In this document: in pieces, positions 1 through 6,837 of the stretch
Layout of the letters: every line of letters begins with the position of its first letter
How positions within the stretch are numbered: position 1 is the stretch's first letter
Source of the DNA: Asterionellopsis glacialis
Taxonomy: Eukaryota > Bacillariophyta > Plagiogrammaphyceae > Rhaphoneidales > Asterionellopsidaceae
DNA: 11,338 nt
Reading direction: 5' to 3'
NCBI GenBank assembly: GCA_014885115.2
Contig: WKLE02000498.1
Location: 9,403 to 20,740 of the forward strand
Notes under the pieces: model-generated
Database searches by the model: none
Seen by the model: only the letters and a program-made list of their open reading frames with translations
Told to the model about the DNA's origin: nothing
Position numbers and translations under genes: made by a program

Positions 1-450
1 CGAGACGAGGGGGCATGACGCATCAGGATTCAGGATGGACGCATCTATCAAGAATCAAGAGCCATCCCTGTGTTCTCATTTTTTGGTCGTATGAGTCGAA
101 TATGTGCAAAACGATGCAAAAATGAAAAAGAGTGCCACGTGTTTACGTCAATCTTCAACAACCGGGTTTCATTACAGTATTTCGTACAGTATCCGGCTCG
201 CTTGTTGGAGAAAATTTTCCAGCAGCAAAAAGAATCAGGGTTCTTTCCGTACATTTCTACGTCTTTTGAATGTTCTCCCCATAAGTGTAATTTTCATCGT
301 AGGCTGGAACCAATAAAAACACGAAGTAGGCGCAGTTGTCTTTGTTTTCTTCTCCCTTCGACGACATCGTTACCTTCTTTCTTTTATTGCCTCTGCCTCA
401 TTCCATCTGTTTTTGACACTTCTTAAACACACGTCGCACCCACCATCACC
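1..450. promoter_or_regulatory. Upstream region of the CBS-pair gene
   Basis: No credible gene is seen here. The stretch holds a CACGTG G-box palindrome at 136-141 followed one base later by TTACGTCA (143-150), a bZIP/CRE-like element. A CCAAT box lies at 310-314 and a pyrimidine-rich stretch at 340-420. No ATG occurs in the roughly 100 bases before the start at 451, which fits a clean 5' leader. The octamer GACGCATC occurs twice, at 17-24 and 38-45, of unknown meaning. The regulatory roles are inferred from motif identity only. Confidence 0.4.
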
Positions 451-1242
451 ATGTTCAGCCGAGTTCTCCTCCGTCAAGCTCTTCCCGCCGCTAGCCGCAT
501 TGGCAGCGCCGCTGCAGTCAGACCTGTTGCTGTTGCTCCTCGCTTCGCTGCACGAACCTTTTCTACCCCCACCGTCGAAGAAGCAGTGACTGCCGACGAC
601 GCGTGGAAAAAGTCTTGTTACATCGAGATGGACTATACTATCAATGACGAGTCAACTGTTTACGATGCTGTCCAACGTTTCGCCGCCTTCAACGTCGGTT
701 GTCTTGTCACTGTTGATAACGATGGTATGTTGAAGATATCTGTTTTTAGAAGAGAATTGCTGCAAAATATTGTTTGAAATGTTTTAAAATTTCCACCCAT
801 CATCCGGTGAACTTTGATGGCATTCGAATCTTATCCAATGACAGTCGCAATCAGTAAATCTATATCATCGCACTAATTCAATTTTTATGTCTTTTCACTT
901 TTGAACTACTCAGGAAACATTACCGGTGTTGTGAGTGAACGTGATTACGTTTGCAAAATCGCACTTTTGGGAAAGACATCTAAGGATACTCGTGTCAGAG
1001 AAATCAGTACCAAGGCTGCTAACTTGATCACTGCTACTCCTGAAGACTCTGTTGAAGACTGCATGCAAATGATGCTTTCCAAGGATATCAGACACTTGCC
1101 TCTTCTTGATGGAGACAAGAAGGTTGTTGGTATTATTTCCATCAAGGATTTGGTCAAGACTCTTTTGGCAGAAAAGGAAAAGGCAATCAAGGTCCTTTCT
1201 GACTTTGCCCTTGGAAAGGGAGGACATTTTGGAAGCGAATAA
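451..1242 (+). CDS. Mitochondrial CBS-domain-pair protein (CBSX3-like)
   Basis: Two exons, 451-724 and 914-1242, give 200 residues. The 189 bp intron (725-913) has a GTATGT donor and CAG acceptor, splits Gly92 and contains an in-frame stop at 775-777. Residues 1-37 are an Arg/Ala-rich, acid-free presequence ending in RTF before STP, the classic R-x-F/S mitochondrial cleavage pattern. Two CBS repeats follow, about 58-112 and 125-178, with typical segments GVVSERDY, RHLPLL and GIISIKDL. Nothing else is attached, so this is a stand-alone Bateman module. The family binds adenosine nucleotides; the plant mitochondrial relative CBSX3 tunes thioredoxin and respiratory redox state. That exact role is an inference; family and compartment are well supported. 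The start is the first ATG and opens the presequence. Confidence 0.9.
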
Positions 1243-2446
1243 AGAAAGAAAACAAAAAAGAAAGAAAACAAGAAAGATCAATATTGGAATTTCAAGAGTT
1301 AACGTACGCTGACCTACACTTTGAAAACGAACATTCGTTTCGATCGCGGGACAAATGCGTATACACCCATCATACACATAAGAACATAATCACACTATTT
1401 TAGATTTTTGTAAATTTTACCTTGTGACCCTGAAGACAATTGTATCGTGTGAATAAGATATGTGCATCGATTGACAAATTGTGAGTGAGCAGCTTCAATT
1501 CATTGCTTTTCATGCATCGCAGGCGAGAAAGGACATAGTTGACAAATCCTCCCATACATTATCATACCACTCGCAATCTTTTTTACCAACTGTTCAGCGG
1601 CTATGCTAACAAAATGTTGTGTACAGAATTGGTGAAACTGTGGATGATAATGTCATTGCTCACCGCTACCGTTCAGTAGTACCCTTGTAATAACAGGAAT
1701 TTTACCTTTTCCGCCCTTGTTCTACAGCTTTCGTGACAAGCAGTCGAACAGATCATTCATTGGGCGAAGAAAACCAGCTAGTGTTTTTTTTTGGCTTACC
1801 AAATATCGAGGAGATGTATCCTAATTATGGTCTGGAGCATGAGGTTGTGTTTTCACTGTTACCATTTCTTTATCAAACTATACTGGTATTGATTGTGATT
1901 TGCCTGTGTTCCATGAAAAAAAAGCCAGAAACTTAAAGATGGAACAAAGCAAGACAAATACAACGAATGCAAATTTGTAATCATTTCTTGCGAAGTGCTG
2001 AACGGTCACTCTCTCCATTGTGGAGCACATTCTTGAAAGAATTTACAAGGCGACCATTTTTCGAAAAAATAATAGTACTTCTATTTAGTTACGTACACCG
2101 AGAATAATAAGTGTCTACCAATTTGTTATTTACCTACTCTGTCGATGACCTTACCTAGTCCCTATGATGTCAGTTTTAGTGATAACAGCAATTACTCTTA
2201 AAGCTGAATATTCCTTGCATCGTAGCAACTCCGGTTATGAGACCGTATCAGGATGCAATGCAAAGTTCTTCTCGAGAGAGAAGGCAAAAACTAAGGGAAG
2301 TATGGGACGTCTGCAGAGATTTCAAAGAATTTGCTCAATGGTGGGGCTCCTGTTTTACGTTGATATATTGATTAGCAATATCTAGCTAACTAAGAAATCA
2401 CCAAAGAATCATTATTTTCATTTGTGATTGATGTCTTGTGCAACTA
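1243..2446. other. Intergenic region without a supported gene
   Basis: The first 40 bases after the CBS stop are a purine-rich AAAGAAAG-type tract, likely 3' UTR. Beyond that the DNA is AT-rich with frequent stops. Several stretches of 20-35 open codons with splice-like borders occur on both strands, but such short stretches are expected by chance at this base composition. Nothing here is called as a gene. Confidence 0.5.
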
Positions 2447-2966
2447 TCAGGGAATTTTCGGCTCGTCCAGGATGGGATAGGTGGTAATGTAAACTAGAGG
2501 ACTACCTGCAATCCTTTGCTTCATTGCCATGGCGTATTGTGTATGATTTTGGAAGTCAGTCCTATTTGCCAGGTATTCCAAAACAAAATATTTTAAAAGT
2601 ACTGTAGATGTAGGATTCTTATTGTCAAGAGTTCAGTGTTGACAATTTTGGGCTGTTTTCGGGTCATACCTTACATGCCCCATATATATGAAGACTAATT
2701 TTGCCGATGCCAGAGAAGGTGCAGGTACCTGGTAAGGCAAGGGGTCTAGTATCTTCATGATAAGATTCCGGCACCACTGGGTAACCTAGTAATATGTCTT
2801 GGACTAAGTAAATGGGCTCTGCAAGTACTTCACGTGTAGGTTTTTTAAGATATATTATTGGAAAAATTGTGATGACTTGCAAGTGTCTCAGTTTTGACCT
2901 GTCATGAGACTGGCAGATGACGTCATCATTACTGAGCATTTCTCGTAGATTGGATATGTCTATCAT
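2447..2966 (-). CDS. Candidate two-exon gene of unknown function (possibly decayed)
   Basis: An open minus-strand frame runs from about 3015 to 2664, about 120 codons, with its first ATG at 2966. Near its end a GTAAGG donor (intron from 2674) pairs with a CTACAG acceptor (ending 2602). This 73 bp intron joins the frame to a second open stretch, 2601-2447, ending in TGA. The product would be 148 residues, with the second exon encoding segments such as FVLEYLANRTDF and YPILDEPKIP. I do not recognise the family and see no clear domain, signal peptide or membrane helix. ATA and TTA codons are commoner than in the firm genes, so this may be a relic, a transposon fragment or chance. It runs head to head with the glycosyltransferase-like gene, 162 bp between starts. 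Confidence 0.35.
2916..2927. promoter_or_regulatory. Full CRE-type palindrome GATGACGTCATC
   Basis: A perfect 12-base palindrome centred on TGACGTCA, the full cAMP-response element bound by bZIP/ATF proteins. It lies about 200 bp upstream of the glycosyltransferase-like start at 3129. It also falls inside the candidate minus-strand reading 2447-2966 (codons for Asn-Asp-Asp-Val-Ile), so it could be a coding accident. A G-box, CACGTG, is present nearby at 2831-2836. Confidence 0.35.
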
Positions 2967-3128
2967 GAATTCAGGCACAAGACCTGGCTTCGGCCATAAG
3001 TATCTGTTGCTTCTTTACTGAGAACTATCTCGACGACCGTCAAAAACCAAATAAGCCACTTTTCTTGCTTCTCATTATTTTATTGTTGTTCTCAAACATT
3101 ATATCCAAGAAGACAAGTTAAAAATATC

Positions 3129-4265
3129 ATGTTCATCCGCGAGAAAAAAAACTGTGATATGTATGATTCTAGACCATCATGCAGTGGTCCTCTTTTCATA
3201 TCACGAAAAGAACTTCTGGATTCGTTGGATGAAACAGAGCGCACCCGTAACCTATCAAGAATGCAACCGTTCAAAGTTGCTTCCAACCACACAGACGTTC
3301 GCAAAATAACGACTGACATAAGAGGAGCGGAGAAGTCTAGATTATCCAAATCACTAGGATTCGAGAAGACCTTGGCTATTTTTGCATTCGCTCTTTGTGC
3401 TCTTCTTTTTGTATCCACCCAGTATGAATCCGTACCAACAGTTCCTGTTGATACTGTTCGAAACTTGAATAACCCAACCGAACGTCCTGTAATGTACACG
3501 TTTTATGCTATCTCGTCAAAATCTTTAAGAGCTCAAAATAAGAACAAAGCGAAGCTACTAAGAGCTTGGTCTATGTCTTGGTCTGCTGCAGGTTGGGAAC
3601 CAAAAGTCTTGACGATGGAAGATGCCCAAAAGCACCCTAGTTTTAAAAATTTCCAAAAAGCTGTGACCCAAATACAAGAACCGCCTGCCGAAGAAGGATC
3701 TGAACAATACTACTTTTTTATGCGATGGCTAGCAATGGCTGCTCAGGGAAATGGTGGCTGGATGAGTAGTTACGACACTGTTCCTCTTGGCATTACTTCC
3801 GAAGAAGGGTACAACCTTCCCAACTACGGTACTTTTACTTCACACGAACAAAACTCGCACAGTCTTTTGTCCGGTCATGCGTCTGAATGGGAACGAGTTG
3901 CACAAAAGATGATGGAAGTCGTTAGTGCAAGATCAACGATTGATACTTTCAACGACGGACAAGCTCTTACTCATATGAGGGATTCTGGTCTTATGAGTAT
4001 GATACAAGAAGTTTCCGTTACTTCGTACCCCTACAGGTCGATGGGAATTGTCGACTGTGAACTGGTGGAAGCAAACCAAGCAGCTCATCTATCATATGTC
4101 GACACACAAAAGGCAATGGAAGCCGGTTTGATTCCTCCCAGAAGCAGGAGCCATCTTGTCCTTGATCTGATGAGACACATTCAAGAACAATGTAAAGTGC
4201 AAAGCGTTGACGACCATGATGAGGGCACTACAACCGATGTCCAATATCCTCCATCAACTGCATAA
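3129..4265 (+). CDS. Type II membrane glycosyltransferase-like protein
   Basis: A single exon of 378 residues. A cytosolic N-terminus of about 78 residues is followed by one hydrophobic helix (about 81-97, ending ALLFVST) and a lumenal domain, the layout of Golgi glycosyltransferases. In the lumenal part, FMRWLAMAAQG followed by GGWMSSYDTVPL (about 197-220) resembles the sugar-nucleotide-binding strand of GT-A enzymes of the Gly_transf_sug/DXD type. There the expected Asp-x-Asp appears as Ser214-Tyr-Asp216, so the first Asp is absent. Downstream, HASEWERVAQKM and a FNDGQALTHM segment continue the domain. The start is the first ATG; later ATGs (residues 11, 45) would still keep the helix. AATAAA follows directly after the stop at 4266-4271. 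Donor, acceptor and activity are unknown. Fold and topology are reasonably supported; catalytic competence is not. Confidence 0.7.
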   Translation: MFIREKKNCDMYDSRPSCSGPLFISRKELLDSLDETERTRNLSRMQPFKVASNHTDVRKITTDIRGAEKSRLSKSLGFEKTLAIFAFALCALLFVSTQYESVPTVPVDTVRNLNNPTERPVMYTFYAISSKSLRAQNKNKAKLLRAWSMSWSAAGWEPKVLTMEDAQKHPSFKNFQKAVTQIQEPPAEEGSEQYYFFMRWLAMAAQGNGGWMSSYDTVPLGITSEEGYNLPNYGTFTSHEQNSHSLLSGHASEWERVAQKMMEVVSARSTIDTFNDGQALTHMRDSGLMSMIQEVSVTSYPYRSMGIVDCELVEANQAAHLSYVDTQKAMEAGLIPPRSRSHLVLDLMRHIQEQCKVQSVDDHDEGTTTDVQYPPSTA

Positions 4266-4934
4266 AATAAACGCTGTTTACACTACATAGAGAATTATAT
4301 ATATACACAAATTAGCATCAAATTTCCTACATCAAGTTTTTTACTGCAATTTCAATCATGAAATGTGTTCTTAATCCAATTTGTTCATGGTAATATATTG
4401 TCCCCATGTCATTGTCGAGTTTGAAACTGTAACCACGGTTCACACTTGAAGTTGAGATAGCTGCAGCGCTGTTACATGGTAACTATCAATGCTAAAAAAT
4501 TGACTGGAAACTGGGCGGTTCAATATTTGTACACTAAAGTCTCCAAGAAGAGCTCATTTCTCTTGTCTTCTTGAGAGAAAACTTTCATTGGTTTATTTTG
4601 ACTTCAATCTTTTGGTTCTTCTTGAGTGGGAAATGATTCTACATTTTCTAACATGAATAAAAGCTTATATGATACAATCTCTTCTGTAGAATTTGAATTA
4701 CTTTAATGAAACCATGGATCCTTTCGGAAAAGAGATCGAACAAGAACCTGGATAAAGCTTGTCTCAATGTAAGCATGACTGCTATCGACATATGGAACAA
4801 TTTAGAACCATTCTATCAATAACATGAACGAATGCAGTTGCGCAGCACGGAAAACGGAACAAGCCTATTTGGTACTATTATATTGTTTTTTGTTTATTTA
4901 TTTAATGCAGAGCGATAGTCCCTGACATCTAAGT
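4266..4934. other. Intergenic region between convergent genes
   Basis: This is the shared 3' flank of the glycosyltransferase-like gene and the NAC-beta gene. It is AT-rich and I see no coding frame. An AATAAA sits at its left edge. A short structured patch at 4544-4580 contains two overlapping stems: CAAGAAGA (4544-4551) with TCTTCTTG (4566-4573), and TTTCTCT (4557-4563) with AGAGAAA (4574-4580). The word CTTCTTGAG recurs at 4567-4575 and 4618-4626. Confidence 0.5.
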
Positions 4935-5438
4935 CTAAGACTCAGAAACTTCTTCGAAGTTGCCCTCTACAAGGTCGGGGACATCATCGTCATCATCATC
5001 ATCAGCGGCTGCCTCGGCACCGGGAACAGCTCCACTAGCTTGGGCCTGTTGAGCAATGCTCTGGAGTTGAGAGAGGTTATCCATGCCAAGCTGAGACACA
5101 ATAGAGGGGAGAAGATCTTGCAAAGGCTTGGTTTCGGAGGGTCCAGAGATAATGTAGGTGTTGGCGCCAATAGATGCCTGAACCTTTGGGTTGATAAAGT
5201 GAATAACCTTTCCGTCTTCCTTGAAAAGATTAACTTCCTCAATGCCTGGGATGTTGGTAGCACCAAGCTTTTTAAGGGCGGCACCAAGCTTCACATCTGA
5301 TTGAGCAGCGGAACTCCTCGATGCAGACTTCTTCTTACGACGGGCAGTTCCTTTACCACCAGTAGCTGCGGAGGCTCCTCCAAAACGCTTTTGAACCATT
5401 CGCGCCCGGGCCTCGGCCATTTCTGCTGCGTCAACCAT
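4935..5438 (-). CDS. BTF3: Nascent polypeptide-associated complex subunit beta (BTF3)
   Basis: A 167-residue protein, close to the usual 150-165 of the family. The conserved GGKGTARRKKK segment (27-37) carries the basic ribosome-contact motif. The NAC domain (about 47-112) includes LKKLGATNIPGIEEVNLF, HFINPKVQASIGANTY and LQDLLPSIVSQLG. The tail has seven Asp residues, encoded by a CAT/CGT trinucleotide run on the + strand near 4981-5003, then VPDLVEGNFEEVS, as in BTF3 proteins. NAC-beta pairs with NAC-alpha at the ribosome exit tunnel, shields nascent chains and limits mistargeting to the ER. The ATG at 5438 is chosen because it is the first ATG in frame; the frame stays open upstream only from a GTG. 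No intron is seen in the coding part. Confidence 0.95.
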   Translation of the reverse strand: MVDAAEMAEARARMVQKRFGGASAATGGKGTARRKKKSASRSSAAQSDVKLGAALKKLGATNIPGIEEVNLFKEDGKVIHFINPKVQASIGANTYIISGPSETKPLQDLLPSIVSQLGMDNLSQLQSIAQQAQASGAVPGAEAAADDDDDDDVPDLVEGNFEEVSES

Positions 5439-5694
5439 TTTAAAATATTTTTTATTTCCAAATAAATTTGCAAAAAGAGTGGTTCCAACGAAACACCAAC
5501 AGACAAAGTCCACTTTACGTCATTAGAATATGAATTGTTGCGGTTCAACGAAGAGAGAGAGAGAGAAAGTCATGCAATTAATTGATCCAAGCAGCATGGC
5601 CATAAACGAGAAAGAAATGCAAGACAAAAAGACATGAGGTATTTGGAGTGAGAAGACAGTCCATTATAGGAAAAGCATGTAAACAGCACTACTG
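5439..5694. promoter_or_regulatory. Upstream region of BTF3
   Basis: The likely promoter and leader of the minus-strand BTF3 gene. The octamer TTACGTCA is at 5515-5522, about 77 bases before the start codon and identical to the copy at 143-150. A GA dinucleotide run lies at about 5552-5566. The left part is also downstream of the candidate small gene ending at 5695, so some of it may be that gene's 3' UTR. Confidence 0.4.
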
Positions 5695-6135
5695 TCAGAA
5701 GAAAAGTACGCCAGCAGTGAAAGAGTATTCTTCGTTGTGGTACTGGTCGTAAATGTTGTCGCTTCCTTTCATCACTCCGGTGCTTTGTTTCAGCTTCTCT
5801 TTAGTCCTAGTGAGTACCTGGTACATGTTTTGCTGGGCCGCGTTGCGCCGTTCGAAATTACGTGTAACAGGTTCTGATTCCCTCCGGAAAACCCGCTTCT
5901 ACAGAGAGTGCTTTTTTCTACACCATAGCAGACAATGGCGACGACAGAAATTGGTCTTGAATCCCCCTTTCAATTGTTTCCAATCATATTCGTGTTTGTC
6001 GTTTTATCAATGTCATAATGAATAACACGAAAAGAACAAAACTCGTCTCAACTTGTCACAAAACAATCATTTTCGACGGCAGCAAGAGGTTCCACTTACA
6101 TCGCGTCGAGCAGTAACAAACTTTTCCACACTCTA
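5695..6135 (-). CDS. Candidate small spliced gene, function unknown (start not found)
   Basis: A terminal exon at 5898-5695 keeps one minus-strand frame open for 67 codons to a TGA. It has clear coding character (mostly C-ending Asp, Asn, Tyr, Phe codons) and encodes ERRNAAQQNMYQVL, then RTKEKLKQST, and finally DNIYDQYHNEEYSF plus TAGVLFF. The acceptor is CTCTCTGTAG. Upstream is a mini-exon, 6135-6100, with an ideal GTAAGT donor (6099; 201 bp intron). It is preceded by an intron (6229-6136) with another GTAAGT donor, a TACTAA-like element and a TTTTTCTTTTCGCAG acceptor. If the adjacent TAG acceptor is used instead, the mini-exon reads SVEKFVTARRD in frame. No ATG lies in these upstream exons; the first in the terminal exon (5826) would give 43 residues. 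The charged central part could form a short helix or coiled coil. Family not recognised. Confidence 0.5.
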
Positions 6136-6572
6136 CTGCGAAAAGAAAAAGTACAGTTTTGTTTCGTAGACTATGGTAGGTTTTCTACGATAAATTTTTA
6201 GTAAGGGGCTAGATGCGAGTTTCACTTACCAGATGTATTTTTGGGGAGAAACTTAAATGTTATAGGGAGTGATGTGATTTCTGCGGTCAAGAATAGAAGA
6301 GCTCTGACAAAAATGTAAAATGCCGTATTCTGTTCAAGAAGCCCGGAAATATTTTTATGGAAGGAGAACAGACAGGGTTGCGGTCAAAAAGCACACAAAA
6401 CATTGGCATGGTGAATCCAAAGGAGAGCCATCTGAGCTGAGATCTCGCTCGCTCAGACAGCGCGATCTTTTTCCCGCCTTGTCTCGTCAGATGCAGATAG
6501 ATCGTAGTTCGGACTACGCGGTCCTACACAGCTTACCGGTATCTGCGGTATTTATTTGGACCATACATACCG

Positions 6573-6579
6573 TATAAAA
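6573..6579 (+). promoter_or_regulatory. TATA-like box
   Basis: TATAAAA preceded by CCG and followed by A-rich DNA, upstream of the PCF11-like gene. If used, transcription would start near 6600 and the leader would carry the 41-codon upstream ORF at 6619-6744. Only the motif and its placement support this. Confidence 0.35.
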
Positions 6580-6618
6580 AGCAACACAGCAGATCGAATC
6601 CAACAAAAACGATTGTTT

Positions 6619-6744
6619 ATGCAGCGATTGTCGACACCAGCCACAAGAGATCCCAAATACATAGCAACACGACAACGGAAGCCAAGAAAGAGCAAGCACA
6701 TTCCAACCTGTTCGAGATTGGACCGAGCGTGCTACAAAAGGTGA
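6619..6744 (+). other. Upstream ORF, 41 codons, basic peptide
   Basis: This is an ATG-to-TGA frame in the presumed leader of the PCF11-like gene, ending 93 bases before the main start. The peptide is rich in Arg and Lys (for example TRQRKPRKSKH). It does not join the main frame through any splice site I could find. It is either a translational control uORF or a chance frame. Confidence 0.25.
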
Positions 6745-6837
6745 TTAGTATATTGGAAGTATCACGGATTGGAATCATTTTTCTTCAATCGATAGTACAG
6801 TATTGAGTGTGGACAAAAGGAAACAGCGATTCTCACC

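Larger units (their letters stand above)
6136..6837. promoter_or_regulatory. Divergent intergenic region upstream of PCF11-like gene
   Basis: No gene is called here. A TATAAAA box sits at 6573-6579, about 265 bp before the PCF11-like start. A small inverted repeat, CTGAGC/GCTCAG (6432-6437 and 6451-6456), surrounds GAGATCTC (6439-6446). The left end contains the first intron and leader of the candidate minus-strand gene. Confidence 0.4.

Noticed and set aside
48..426. Open frames on both strands upstream of the CBS gene (48-254 minus, 70-426 plus)
   Set aside because: No domain character, high Cys/Phe/Ser content typical of translated promoter DNA, and position directly before a strong gene start.
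910..1377. 155-codon minus-strand frame
   Set aside because: It is antisense to exon 2 of the CBS gene and extends into low-complexity DNA; no independent support.
1481..1522. GTGAGT...TCGCAG pair suggesting a 42 bp intron
   Set aside because: Too short compared with the other introns here and no open frame leads into it.
1626..1689. Terminal-exon-like stretch after GCTAAC...GTACAG, reading IGETVDDNVIAHRYRSVVPL
   Set aside because: Only 20 codons, and no upstream exon with a compatible donor could be found.
1981..2250. Minus-strand pair of short open stretches joined by GTAAGG...AAATAG
   Set aside because: Each stretch is only about 25-35 codons, the donor choice is free, and no start or homologue is visible; weaker than the 2447-2966 candidate.
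1733..2385. Plus-strand open frames at 1733-1936 and 2164-2385
   Set aside because: Short, without recognisable motifs, splice partners or codon bias; expected by chance in AT-rich DNA.
5814..5824. GTACCTGGTAC copy as a separate repeat element
   Set aside because: It is an isolated copy inside a candidate coding exon; noted under the cluster but not annotated as its own repeat feature.
5935..6018. 27-codon plus-strand mini-ORF with a good ATG context (ACAATGG) and a hydrophobic tail
   Set aside because: Attractive but very short, and it lies inside the predicted intron of the minus-strand candidate; no independent evidence.
5753..6025. 90-codon plus-strand frame with a signal-like start
   Set aside because: It mirrors the minus-strand candidate exon; its Leu/Phe/Ser-rich sequence is what antisense of a polar coding exon looks like.
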